This document shows, in pieces, positions 35,602 to 44,113 of a DNA stretch of 64,000 nucleotides. Below the pieces are notes generated by a model. That model searched no databases. It saw only the letters and a program-made list of their open reading frames with translations, and had not been told where the DNA came from. Source of the stretch: Shewanella nanhaiensis (GTDB lineage: Bacteria; Pseudomonadota; Gammaproteobacteria; Enterobacterales; Shewanellaceae); assembly GCF_019457885.1 (NCBI RefSeq), contig NZ_JAHZST010000013.1, positions 1 through 64,000 of the forward strand, written 5' to 3'. The position numbers and the translations under genes were made by a program. Each line of letters opens with the position of its first letter. Position 1 is the first letter of the stretch.

Positions 35602-37116
35602 TTGGCTACAGACAAGTTTGAATTACGCGCCCTCTCTCCACTGCATCAAGCAGCTGTGGACTATCCAGAGCGTGATGCACTCGTATGGCATCAAGATGGG
35701 GTGAAGCATCAGCTAAGCTACAGCACACTAAGTCAAAAAGTGGTCGCTATTGGTGAGCAGTTAACTGCTCAGGGTCTCTTGTCTGGTGATCGTTTAGCTT
35801 GTGTCGATGCTAATTCGATAGAGTTAATCCTACTCTACTGGGCCTGTATCGACACAGGTGTCATTTTTTGTCCGCTATCGCCACGATTTCCTATTAAGCA
35901 ACTCTCTAAGCTGATTAAGCAGCACAGGCTCAACTATATCTGGAGCGGAGCGCACTACAGTCAGCTATTTTCATCTCATCAAGCTAAACCACAAACACCT
36001 GAACTGCTGTTCTCGGATAATGGTCTCTCCACTGCTAAATTAACCGTGGACTTCAATAGCAGCAGTAGAGCCAAAGCGGTAGAGGTGAGTATTGAGTCTC
36101 CCGCTAATCTTATTTTAACATCTGGCAGCAGCGGTCACCCTAAGGCGGCGGCCCACAGCCTTAGTAACCATATCGTCAGCGCCACTGGCTCTGCAGATCT
36201 GATCCCACTCGAGGCTGGAGATGCTTGGTTGCTCTCCTTGCCACTATTTCATATCGGCGGCTTGGCCATCGTAAACCGTTGCGCCTTAGCTGGCGCCGCT
36301 GTGGTGATGCAAGATAAAGCGATCAGCCTTGCCGCTCAACTAAAACAAACGCCTATTACTCACCTATCGCTGGTTTCTACACAACTAGCCCACTTGCTAG
36401 AGAGCCAAAGCGCTACCAAGGAAAGCTCGCCTCTACAGGGAGTCAAGTCACTGCTACTAGGAGGCGGGGCTATCTCCTTAGATCTTATTGATAGACTTAA
36501 TACCCTGAATATTAATAGCTTTACCAGCTACGGCATGACTGAGATGTCTTCGCAGATCACTACAGGTACGGCAAATGCGGACGGCAGTTGTGGACAGACA
36601 ATCGCTGGCAGAGAGCTCAAGATTGTCGATGAACAGCTCTATGTCAGAGGCGACACACTGTTTTTAGGCTATCTGGAGTGGAGCGACAACCAAGCTAAGT
36701 TCAATCTGCCACTAGAGGATGGCTGGTTCCCCACCAAAGATAGAGGTTACTGGGATAAACAGGGCAAGCTACATATCTTAGGACGTTGCGACAACATGTT
36801 TGTCTGTGGCGGCGAGAACGTGCAACCAGAAGAGATAGAGGCAGCACTTAAACTTCATCCCCAGATAGACGACGCGATTGTATTCCCCCAAGCTGATAGT
36901 GAGTTTGGCCACTTACCTGCAGCAGTGATTAAACTCTCCCTCCTCTGCACAGAGGGGTTAGAGCAACTCACCGCAAGTCATGAATTTGAGCTGTTTTTAT
37001 GTGACAAGATAGCTCGCTTTAAACGCCCACGCATCTACTACCCTTGGCCGGAGATCGAGTCAGTAAGCCTGAAAGTATCAAGAAAGCGAGTGATAGAGAC
37101 GGTGTTGAAGAGTTAA
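35602..37116 (+). CDS. menE: o-succinylbenzoate-CoA ligase MenE
   Basis: Adenylate-forming ligase of 504 residues. It activates o-succinylbenzoate with ATP and CoA. The P-loop-like motif ILTSGSSGHPKAAAHS, the SYGMTEMSSQ motif, and RGYWDKQGKLHILGR with FVCGGENVQPEEIE are all present. The C-terminal lysine region KVSRKRVIE is intact. The start is a TTG at 35602 with AGGA 6-7 nt upstream and no better ATG nearby. Last gene of menDHCE. A terminator follows at 37165. Confidence 0.95.
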   Translation: MATDKFELRALSPLHQAAVDYPERDALVWHQDGVKHQLSYSTLSQKVVAIGEQLTAQGLLSGDRLACVDANSIELILLYWACIDTGVIFCPLSPRFPIKQLSKLIKQHRLNYIWSGAHYSQLFSSHQAKPQTPELLFSDNGLSTAKLTVDFNSSSRAKAVEVSIESPANLILTSGSSGHPKAAAHSLSNHIVSATGSADLIPLEAGDAWLLSLPLFHIGGLAIVNRCALAGAAVVMQDKAISLAAQLKQTPITHLSLVSTQLAHLLESQSATKESSPLQGVKSLLLGGGAISLDLIDRLNTLNINSFTSYGMTEMSSQITTGTANADGSCGQTIAGRELKIVDEQLYVRGDTLFLGYLEWSDNQAKFNLPLEDGWFPTKDRGYWDKQGKLHILGRCDNMFVCGGENVQPEEIEAALKLHPQIDDAIVFPQADSEFGHLPAAVIKLSLLCTEGLEQLTASHEFELFLCDKIARFKRPRIYYPWPEIESVSLKVSRKRVIETVLKS

Positions 37117-37135
37117 GTTTCGAGTTTCGGTACGA
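37117..37135 (+). repeat. heptamer repeats after menE
   Basis: GTTTCGA-GTTTCGG (37117-37130) then GGTACGA (37129-37135) begin directly after the menE stop. The GGTACGA unit is the same heptamer repeated after rsmD. Confidence 0.5.
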
Positions 37136-37162
37136 AAGGATAAATGTTCTAAATACAAAAAC

Positions 37163-37190
37163 AAAAAAACCTGCCGCGGCAGGTTTTTTT
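37163..37190. terminator. bidirectional terminator between menE and rpoH
   Basis: AACCTGCC and GGCAGGTT (37168-37185) form a stem around GC, flanked by an A-run on the left and TTTTTT on the right. It can serve menE on the plus strand and rpoH on the minus strand. Confidence 0.85.
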
Positions 37191-37209
37191 ATTGAGACTT
37201 AGAAAACAG

Positions 37210-38061
37210 TTACGCTTCCATCCGTCCCTTAAGCTTGTTCATGGCATTCTTTTCAAGTTGCCTGATACGCTCAGCAGAGACTTGGTATGTTGCAGCAAGC
37301 TCTTGTAGCGTTGTCTTATCTTCATTTAACCAACGTGCTTGCAGAATATGCTGACTACGCTCATCTAAGGTTTTGATGGCTGACAGTAGGCGCGCTTGGT
37401 TATTTGACTCTAAGTTATCATTTTCAACTTGTGATGCCAGATCTGAGGAGTGATCCTCTAAATAGTGAACCGGAGAGAAGTCCTGGTCATCATCGTTATC
37501 GCTGGCAAGATCAAATGCAGGATCTTGTGCCGCCATGCGAGATTCCATCTCAGTCACATCGGCTTTAGAGACACCAAGGTTATCGGCAACCATGCCAACC
37601 TCTTCATCACTAAACCAACCAAGACGTTTTTTAGACTTACGAAGGTTAAAGAACAACTTACGTTGTGCTTTAGTTGTTGCTACTTTCACTATGCGCCAGT
37701 TTTTCAGCACATATTCATGAATTTCAGCTTTGATCCAATGCACAGCAAATGAAACCAACCGAACGCCCACATCTGGGTCGAAACGCTTCACCGCTTTCAT
37801 CAAACCAATATTACCCTCTTGGATAAGGTCAGCCTGAGGAAGACCATAACCTGAGTAACCTTTAGCAACGTGCACTACAAAACGTAAGTGAGACATAATC
37901 AGCTGTTTCGCAGCCTGAAGATCACCCGTTTCTTGTAGACGCTTAGCTAACTCATACTCCTGTTCTGGCTCCAACATTGAGATGTTGTGCGCTGAGTGGA
38001 CATAAGCCTCTAAGCTACCGCTTCCGTGAGGAACCGTAAGTGCCATTGATTGATTAGTCAT
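37210..38061 (-). CDS. rpoH: heat-shock sigma factor RpoH (sigma-32)
   Basis: Alternative sigma factor of 283 residues directing transcription of heat-shock genes. Region 2 is clear (QADLIQEGNIGLMKAVKRFD, VRLVSFAVHWIKAEIHEYVL). The RpoH box AQRKLFFNLRKSKKRL is present, the segment specific to this family, and region 4 with QELAATYQVSAERIRQLE closes the protein. It is downstream of ftsX with a 344-bp gap that holds its own promoter, the conserved ftsYEX-rpoH order of gammaproteobacteria. Confidence 0.98.
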   Translation of the reverse strand: MTNQSMALTVPHGSGSLEAYVHSAHNISMLEPEQEYELAKRLQETGDLQAAKQLIMSHLRFVVHVAKGYSGYGLPQADLIQEGNIGLMKAVKRFDPDVGVRLVSFAVHWIKAEIHEYVLKNWRIVKVATTKAQRKLFFNLRKSKKRLGWFSDEEVGMVADNLGVSKADVTEMESRMAAQDPAFDLASDNDDDQDFSPVHYLEDHSSDLASQVENDNLESNNQARLLSAIKTLDERSQHILQARWLNEDKTTLQELAATYQVSAERIRQLEKNAMNKLKGRMEA

Positions 38062-38405
38062 TCATGCTCCTACATTTTCTTACTTAAATTCTAACAATTA
38101 CAGTGAACTAATTCTGTTCACTTCTGGTTGTCTATGCTCAATTCAAATATAAGGACACAGCGTAACACCGATTTCTTACAATAAAATTAAGTAAAAACTA
38201 AACCAGCTCACCTTTTAGACTAAAACGGCAAGGTGACGAACTATCCTAGATTTGACAACTTATGTCAACCTCAAGACTAACACCAATTAATTTTCGAAAG
38301 TTATTTTTGCTCTATGGGAATAGACAAAGCAAATGAAACTTAGTTCATAATGCCCCAAGTGTCATTAAATAAGGCAATAAAAATTTATGGGTCCCTGAAA
38401 TCAAG
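38062..38405. other. 344-bp region upstream of rpoH
   Basis: No gene is visible. It should contain the rpoH promoter(s). A 7-bp hairpin TCACCTT...AAGGTGA (38208-38235) is the only clear structure. I cannot assign promoter boxes with confidence. Confidence 0.4.
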
Positions 38406-39371
38406 CTAAGAGGGCTCTATCGCTCTTAAGTGCTGTCGTACTGAGAGGTATGACCCCAACCAACCTAAAAAGGAAGCCAAGCAGACAAGTTGACCCAACT
38501 CGACCAAAGTCAAAGTTTGCATCTCTAACTGACTGCCATACAGGCCCAAGAGTTCAGCCAAAGCCGAGTCCAGATACCAGACCAACAGGTTAATGATGAT
38601 CCAGGCCAGTACCCCGCCTATGATGCCAAACCATATTCCCGTATAGAGGAAGGGACGCTGAATAAAGGCTTCTGTTGCCCCTACTAGTTTCATCACCTCA
38701 ATCTCAGTACGGCGATTCATGATGGCCAAACGAATCGTATTACCTATCACTAACACCACGGCTAATACTAACAGCGCCGCAATAGCCAGTACCGTGCGCT
38801 CCAGCAATCTCACCACAGCTTGTAGGCGTTCGAGCCACTCTATGTCTAACCGGCCAAAGCTGACCTCTGGCTCCTGCTCCAGCTTTTTAAGCAGCTCTCT
38901 AGCGCCTGTCGGGCTTGAGTACTTAAGTGTAGGCGTCACGGTCACCACTGCAGGCAGCGGATTGGTGTCCAGATAGGATATCGCCTCACCAAATCCCGAT
39001 AAGCTCTGAAACTCCTCCAGCGCTTGATCACGATTGATATAATTAACTTCACTTACCTCTGAATAGACCTTCACTCGACTGATCAGACTCTGAATCGTCT
39101 TGTCACTGCGAGCATCATCGATAAACAGTGAAATTTCAGCTGCGCTATTCCAAGATTGAGTAATGGCTTCGGCATTTTTAACCAGTACCTGCAGCGCAGC
39201 TGGTAAACTTAAGCTCACACCAAGAACAGCCATGGTCATCAAGGATGAAACAGGGTTACGCCACAACTCACCCATGCTTCCCATGGCATGTTGAATATGG
39301 CGAATGAAAAACATCACAATACGACCAGAGATTGGCAGTTTACTTCTGACTAACTGAGGCTTGTTGCTCAT
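38406..39371 (-). CDS. ftsX: cell-division protein FtsX
   Basis: Inner-membrane subunit of the FtsEX complex, 321 residues with four membrane segments: one near residues 40-60 and three in the C-terminal half (AIAALLVLAVVLVIGNTIRL, the GIIGGVLAWIIINLLVWYL region, and the last segment). The large periplasmic loop between TM1 and TM2 activates cell-wall amidases via EnvC in E. coli. It follows ftsE after 26 bp and precedes rpoH. Confidence 0.97.
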   Translation of the reverse strand: MSNKPQLVRSKLPISGRIVMFFIRHIQHAMGSMGELWRNPVSSLMTMAVLGVSLSLPAALQVLVKNAEAITQSWNSAAEISLFIDDARSDKTIQSLISRVKVYSEVSEVNYINRDQALEEFQSLSGFGEAISYLDTNPLPAVVTVTPTLKYSSPTGARELLKKLEQEPEVSFGRLDIEWLERLQAVVRLLERTVLAIAALLVLAVVLVIGNTIRLAIMNRRTEIEVMKLVGATEAFIQRPFLYTGIWFGIIGGVLAWIIINLLVWYLDSALAELLGLYGSQLEMQTLTLVELGQLVCLASFLGWLGSYLSVRQHLRAIEPS

Positions 39372-39397
39372 GTTATTCCCTATGCTCCACTGTGAGG

Positions 39398-40093
39398 TTA
39401 AATCTTAGGTGAGTAGGTGGTGGATGCTGACAGCTCATCGCTCCCCAACACACGGCCCTGTTTCAAGGTCAAAGTGCGATACTTCATTCTCGCAATAAGC
39501 CCAAGATCATGGGTAGCAATTAAAACAGTGGTGCCTGAATCATTAAAGGTTTCGAAAAGGCGCAAGATATCCATCGACAGCTTAGGATCTAAGTTACCCG
39601 TCGGCTCATCGGCTAATAGTAGCGGAGGTTTGTTAACAATTGCGCGAGCGATGCCGACGCGTTGCTGCTCACCGCCAGATAACATAATGGGTTTATGGCG
39701 CTCTTTGCCATATAGCCCCACCATATCTAACGCTGCATGGACACGCTTCTTAATCTCGCCATGGGAGAAACCTTCAATAACCAGAGGCAGAGCCACATTA
39801 TCGAAAACACTCTTCTCCATCAGCAGGTGATGATTTTGAAATATCATGCCGATATCGCGTCTTAAATAGGGAACATCCTTAGCAGACAGGTCGGCAATAT
39901 TATGGCCATTAATCAGCACACGGCCAGCATTGGCACGCTCTATCACAGTGATTAACTTGAGCAAGGTACTTTTACCTGCACCTGAGTGGCCCGTTAAAAA
40001 CGCCATCTCTCCACGCTGGAGGTGAAAATTTACATCTGACAAGGCCTTTTGCCCGCCGGGGTAAACCTTACTCACTTGCTCAAATTGAATCAT
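39398..40093 (-). CDS. ftsE: cell-division ATPase FtsE
   Basis: ABC-type ATPase of 231 residues. Walker A is GHSGAGKSTLLK, the signature is LSGGEQQRVGIARAI, Walker B is LLLADEPTGNLD, and the H-loop is LIATHDLG. It drives FtsX to control septal peptidoglycan hydrolysis. It lies 40 bp after ftsY and 26 bp before ftsX in the ftsYEX operon. Confidence 0.97.
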   Translation of the reverse strand: MIQFEQVSKVYPGGQKALSDVNFHLQRGEMAFLTGHSGAGKSTLLKLITVIERANAGRVLINGHNIADLSAKDVPYLRRDIGMIFQNHHLLMEKSVFDNVALPLVIEGFSHGEIKKRVHAALDMVGLYGKERHKPIMLSGGEQQRVGIARAIVNKPPLLLADEPTGNLDPKLSMDILRLFETFNDSGTTVLIATHDLGLIARMKYRTLTLKQGRVLGSDELSASTTYSPKI

Positions 40094-40133
40094 CTAAGTT
40101 GGCTGTCCATTTATTATTTATTGTGGATATGAA

Positions 40134-41423
40134 CTACTTTTTCTCGTCGGCTTCTTGTGTGAATAGCGCATCAATAAAGTCTTTAGCATCGAAAGTACGC
40201 AGATCGTCAATCTGTTCACCGACACCAATATGACGAATAGGAATACCAAACTTATCAGCTATTGCGAAAATAACACCACCTTTCGCAGTACCATCCAATT
40301 TACTGATGGTGATACCTGTCACTCCTACTGCTTGCTTAAACAACTCGGCCTGACTAATAGCATTCTGACCTGTGCTCGCATCTAAGGTTAACATCACCTC
40401 GTGAGGGGCATTCTCATCTTGCTTCTTCATCACACGAACAACTTTTTTAAGCTCGTCCATCAAGTGAGATTTATTCTGCAATCGACCTGCGGTATCGGCA
40501 ATCAATACATCCACATTACGAGCGCGAGCGGCTTGAAGCGCATCAAATAGCACAGACGCACTGTCGGCACCGGTATGCTGAGCCACAACAGGGATATCAT
40601 TTCTCTGTCCCCATACTTGTAGCTGTTCAACTGCAGCGGCGCGGAAAGTGTCCCCTGCCGCTAACATAACTGATTTACCTTGAGCCTGATACTGTTTAGC
40701 CAACTTACCGATTGTGGTGGTTTTACCTACACCGTTCACGCCCACCATCAAGATAACAAATGGACCATCTGCGTTTTCAGGCACAAGTGGGATAGAGACT
40801 GGCTCTAAGGTTTTTTGCATCTCTTCACGAAGCAGCTCATACAGAGCTTCACCATCTTTAAGCTGCTTACGGCTCGCTTGCTCTGTTAGGCTGCTAATCA
40901 AACGAGTCGTGGTTTCAACGCCCACATCGGCGATCAACAGCTGCTCCTCTAACTCCTCGAACAGATCATCATCGATCTTCTTGCCCTTAAACAAGCCGAT
41001 AAAGCCACTACCGATATTCTCACTGGTCCGCTTAAGCCCACGTTTAAGACGAGCAAAAAAGCCCTCTTTCGCCGGCTTTTCCTGAGGCTCAGGTTGACGC
41101 TCCTCGGTAACAACTTCAGCCTGCTCTGCCGCTTCCGCATCATTGCGCGCCTGCTCTACCGCTTCAGCTTCAATACGCGCCTGCTCTGCCGCTTCCGCTT
41201 CAATACGCGCCTGCTCTGCCGCTTCCGCTTCAATACGCGCCTGCTCTGCCGCTTCCGCTTCAATACGCGCCTGCTCTGCCGCTTCGACACGCGCCTGCTC
41301 TGCTGCTTTCGCGTCGATACGTGCCTGCTCTTGAGACTCCGTTACACTCTCAACTTCCTGAGTTTGCACTTCATCTTGTGACTTATCTTTACGAAACCAG
41401 GAGAAAAAACCTTTCTTTGCCAT
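40134..41423 (-). CDS. ftsY: signal recognition particle receptor FtsY
   Basis: SRP receptor GTPase of 429 residues, membrane-associated in the cytoplasm. The N-terminal KGFFSWFRKDKSQ amphipathic segment is followed by a long acidic region made of EAEAAEQARI-type decapeptide repeats (about residues 38-105). The NG GTPase domain follows with GVNGVGKTTTIGKLA, GDTFRAAAVEQLQ, DTAGRLQ and SKLDGTAKGG. The acidic A-domain is known to vary between species. Here part of it is encoded by 30-bp tandem repeats. First gene of ftsYEX. Confidence 0.97.
   Translation of the reverse strand: MAKKGFFSWFRKDKSQDEVQTQEVESVTESQEQARIDAKAAEQARVEAAEQARIEAEAAEQARIEAEAAEQARIEAEAAEQARIEAEAVEQARNDAEAAEQAEVVTEERQPEPQEKPAKEGFFARLKRGLKRTSENIGSGFIGLFKGKKIDDDLFEELEEQLLIADVGVETTTRLISSLTEQASRKQLKDGEALYELLREEMQKTLEPVSIPLVPENADGPFVILMVGVNGVGKTTTIGKLAKQYQAQGKSVMLAAGDTFRAAAVEQLQVWGQRNDIPVVAQHTGADSASVLFDALQAARARNVDVLIADTAGRLQNKSHLMDELKKVVRVMKKQDENAPHEVMLTLDASTGQNAISQAELFKQAVGVTGITISKLDGTAKGGVIFAIADKFGIPIRHIGVGEQIDDLRTFDAKDFIDALFTQEADEKK
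41131..41310 (-). repeat. 30-bp tandem repeats in the ftsY acidic domain
   Basis: The 30-bp unit is identical at 41191-41220, 41221-41250 and 41251-41280, and 41161-41190 differs by one base. Flanking copies at 41131 and 41281 are degenerate. Each unit encodes ten residues (EAEAAEQARI), so copy-number change keeps the frame. Confidence 0.85.
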
Positions 41424-41695
41424 GTGTGATACCGATACTCAACTAGCTTTCATTTCAAATGGAGGACTGATAACAGTCACCCATTCATTTAATTTGGGGC
41501 ACATTATAACCAAAACATGGATGCAAATATGCAGCAAAACCACCGATTTTTCGCTTTAAACCACAGGAATGCACCATTTAAAATTTCTTTGAGTTAAAAT
41601 GGAGGGCTTAAGCAAAGCGAGACAGTCTAGCACTTTCTTTCTTCAGGCAAAATCACAGTACAATTTACCAGCATATTTAAATAAGCAGGATTAAG

Positions 41696-42277
41696 ATGGC
41701 TAAAAATCGCCCCTCTAGCGGTCAAGTTCGGATCATTTCAGGACAATGGCGTTCAAGACGTTTACCGATCCAAGATCTTGAAGGTCTTAGACCGACCACA
41801 GATCGTGTCCGAGAGACCCTATTTAACTGGTTAGCGGGTGATCTTGTCGGCGCCCGTATTTTAGACTGTTTTGGTGGCAGTGGCGCACTTTGTCTTGAAT
41901 CTCTCTCCCGCTATGCAAGCTACGCTAAGGTTTTTGAGCTACAAGCAAGTGCCGCCCAACAGTTAAAAGAGAACCTTAACACCCTAAAATGCTCATCAGA
42001 TGTGGCCGAGGTGATCAAAGGTGACACACTAGCCTTACTTACAGTTGCGCCTACAGAGGCGTTCGATATCGTCTATATCGATCCTCCGTTTAGAAAAGAG
42101 CTGGCTGAGAAGACCATCACACTGCTCGCGCAAAACAGCTGGCTTAAAGAGAATGCACAGATCTATGTGGAAACAGAAAGCGAGCTCGTTCATTTAAACG
42201 TGCCTAGGGACTGGGTTCAACTTAAAGAGAAGAGAGCTGGGCAGGTGATCTACAGGTTGTATCAATATCAGCCTTAA
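41696..42277 (+). CDS. rsmD: 16S rRNA (guanine966-N2)-methyltransferase RsmD
   Basis: Methyltransferase of 193 residues acting on G966 of 16S rRNA in the assembled 30S subunit. The SAM-binding loop ILDCFGGSGALCLESLSR, the catalytic DPPF (IVYIDPPF) and the N-terminal RVRETLFNWLAGD motif (as DRVRETLFNW) are present. It is divergent from ftsY, as in many gammaproteobacteria, and is followed by a DUF1145 gene as rsmD-yhhL is in E. coli. Confidence 0.97.
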   Translation: MAKNRPSSGQVRIISGQWRSRRLPIQDLEGLRPTTDRVRETLFNWLAGDLVGARILDCFGGSGALCLESLSRYASYAKVFELQASAAQQLKENLNTLKCSSDVAEVIKGDTLALLTVAPTEAFDIVYIDPPFRKELAEKTITLLAQNSWLKENAQIYVETESELVHLNVPRDWVQLKEKRAGQVIYRLYQYQP

Positions 42278-42283
42278 GCTTAA

Positions 42284-42311
42284 GGTACGAGGTACGAGGT
42301 ACGAGGTACGA
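42284..42311 (+). repeat. tandem heptamer GGTACGA x4
   Basis: Four perfect copies of GGTACGA in tandem begin 6 bp after the rsmD stop codon, 28 bp in all. The same heptamer occurs once after menE (37129). Confidence 0.8.
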
Positions 42312-42361
42312 TTAAGCAGGCTAGCATCACTTATGAGTTTACCAACATTGATGAGAAAAAT

Positions 42362-42634
42362 ATGAAATTTATTGTGACCACAGGCAAAGCCATTACCATT
42401 TTAGCCTGGTGTATGATGGGTTATAACCTAGTGATGCCATTTAACGGTGAGATATCTTTGATACTTAATACCTTACTGCTACTGACATTAGTGATGCACG
42501 GCATACAAACACTGATCTTTCATCGTCTATTTAAAACACTATTACCCTTAAACCACAGTGATTACCTCAACGTCTTCGCCTTCGGCGTATTTAGCCTACT
42601 CGCCTATAGAAGAGAAGTGATAGAAAAGAGCTAA
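42362..42634 (+). CDS. DUF1145 (YhhL-like) membrane protein
   Basis: Inner-membrane protein of 90 residues with three hydrophobic segments (ITILAWCMMGYNLVMPF, LILNTLLLLTLVMHG, and the LNVFAFGVFSLLAY tail). It matches the small YhhL/DUF1145 family, and its place right after rsmD repeats the E. coli order. Function unknown. The GGTACGA tandem repeat lies between it and rsmD. Confidence 0.85.
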   Translation: MKFIVTTGKAITILAWCMMGYNLVMPFNGEISLILNTLLLLTLVMHGIQTLIFHRLFKTLLPLNHSDYLNVFAFGVFSLLAYRREVIEKS

Positions 42635-42660
42635 GTTTTAACCACATACACATTGACTCT

Positions 42661-42685
42661 GACACCAGTAATGGACACTGGTGTC
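42661..42685. repeat. 9-bp hairpin after the DUF1145 gene
   Basis: GACACCAGT and ACTGGTGTC pair perfectly around a 7-nt loop, 27 bp after the DUF1145 stop. No T-run follows, so it may be an RNA-stability hairpin rather than a terminator. The rest of 42635-42925 shows nothing I can assign. Confidence 0.55.
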
Positions 42686-42925
42686 GCAGATCAAGTGGCA
42701 ACTCATCATTTCACCACTGAAAGTCGCTACTTTCAATCAAATATCAGCCTCAAAGCCTGCTTTAAAGGATTCAATCAGCTTTCGTGCAATCTAGAGCATT
42801 GAACATCGACAGCAGGGCCATTATGTTATTGATTAATAATGGCTGACTTGATTTATTTCTTATTCAATTTAATCTATTCCTATTATCTGAAATTTTATGA
42901 AAAAGCTGTTCAAGGAAGAAAACAC

Positions 42926-43852
42926 GTGGTCAAAATATTAGCTATTTTCTTATTAGCCGTTGCGTTATCAGGGTGTAAATCAACCGTCGCAGACTTAAAA
43001 ACGAAATCAGGAAGATGCTACCAAGTAGAGTACATTGCTAAACCGAATTATACTCCTAGTGTCTCTCAAAAAGTCGTGGCAGCAATCAATCGATTTAATA
43101 GTTGTGATTTTATTGAAGCGAATACGATATTACGATCTACCAGAGTTTTTACTGCTATTGATTCGATGCTTGTCGCATCATATAGTGCGCAACTCGGTGC
43201 CCTTGATATGATGCAAGTCAGCCTGCAAAGAGGAAATTATGAACAAGTAGTAAGCTCCAGTGAGATATGGACAAATTTAGTCAAAATTGACAATGACCCT
43301 CGCATCACAAAAGAGTTATATATAGCCCACCGAATGCTAGAAAACAAAGAGCAAACAAGTCAGTTAACAACTCTAGCTTTTGAAACTCCTGAGGCTGCAG
43401 AAAGATACTTTTCTCAATGGCACCAAAAAAGCTTCCCTCAACTTTATAAAGAGCCAAAGAGCAAACTCAACGCAACGACCTCCATGCAAGATCTTATGCA
43501 TGAGCAACTGGTATCTAAAACAGAAATACCAAGGCCAAGATACCCTGGAGAGACTGTAAACGATAGATTAAACCGCTCAGATCTTAGTGAGCCTTTTTCA
43601 ATATATAAGGTAGCACCTGAAGCAATATCACCAGGTTGGGTGCTTTTATCCTTCTCTGTAAATCGAAAAGGCAGAACAGAAGATATAAAAGTGATTGATG
43701 TAAGCCCTGAAGGTGGCTTTGAAGCCGATGCCATCAATACAATTTCAAAGTGGCTCTATTTACCAGCGGAGTCTAAAGATGGAAAACCTATTAAAACAGA
43801 GGGCTTAAAAGTTAAACTTGAAGTTTCTAATTCAAACGATTGCAACGTATGA
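42926..43852 (+). CDS. TonB-domain lipoprotein, hypothetical
   Basis: Lipoprotein of 308 residues from the GTG at 42926, which has AAGGAAG 7 nt upstream. An in-frame ATG at 42839 would add 29 residues in front of a perfect lipoprotein signal (FLLAVALSGCKST) and is rejected. The lipobox is LSGC. The middle is helical and TPR-like (ALDMMQVSLQRGNYEQVVSS). The last 85 residues form a TonB-C-like domain (PGWVLLSFSVNRKGRTEDIK ... ISKWLYLPAESKDG), seen in energy transducers but also in lipoproteins of unknown role. It is AT-rich compared with rsmD and cymA, and no ExbBD partners are near. Confidence 0.82.
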   Translation: MVKILAIFLLAVALSGCKSTVADLKTKSGRCYQVEYIAKPNYTPSVSQKVVAAINRFNSCDFIEANTILRSTRVFTAIDSMLVASYSAQLGALDMMQVSLQRGNYEQVVSSSEIWTNLVKIDNDPRITKELYIAHRMLENKEQTSQLTTLAFETPEAAERYFSQWHQKSFPQLYKEPKSKLNATTSMQDLMHEQLVSKTEIPRPRYPGETVNDRLNRSDLSEPFSIYKVAPEAISPGWVLLSFSVNRKGRTEDIKVIDVSPEGGFEADAINTISKWLYLPAESKDGKPIKTEGLKVKLEVSNSNDCNV

Positions 43853-43943
43853 ATAAATTATTTCTATAGGTAGACATATTAGATCTATTTAGCCATCTAC
43901 CAAAAATGCTTAGCTCAAGAAATCCATGCACAAATCCACTCCT

Positions 43944-44025
43944 ACACCGTCCATGGTGTTCGGGGATAACCACATCCGTATGCAAACACTGCTCGTAAAC
44001 CGTCCGTGGCGAGCAGCATAAGTGT
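43944..44025. repeat. pair of hairpins with a shared ACCGTCC(A/G)TGG core
   Basis: First hairpin: ACACC (43944-43948) with GGTGT (43955-43959). Second: CTGCTCG (43989-43995) with CGAGCAG (44010-44016), extended by ACACT/AGTGT with a bulge. Both carry the core ACCGTCC(A/G)TGG. It looks like a REP-type intergenic repeat of the genus, which needs a genome search. Confidence 0.5.
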
Positions 44026-44036
44026 TCCAGGCACAG

Positions 44037-44064
44037 AAAAGCCCCGCTAGATAGCGAGGCTTTT
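44037..44064. terminator. bidirectional terminator before cymA
   Basis: AAAAGCC-CCGCTA and TAGCG-AGGCTTTT pair with one mismatch around GA. T-runs follow on both strands. It lies 50 bp past the cymA stop on the minus strand and can also stop the TonB-domain gene transcript. Confidence 0.8.
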
Positions 44065-44113
44065 AAAGTTAACTAAACTGCAAATGGCTTAGTCTAGACA
44101 AGTATCAAGATAC

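Noticed and set aside
41094..41381. Plus-strand repetitive Arg/Cys-rich frame and CRISPR-like 30-bp repeats
   Set aside because: The repeats are tandem without spacers and encode the acidic decapeptides of FtsY on the minus strand.
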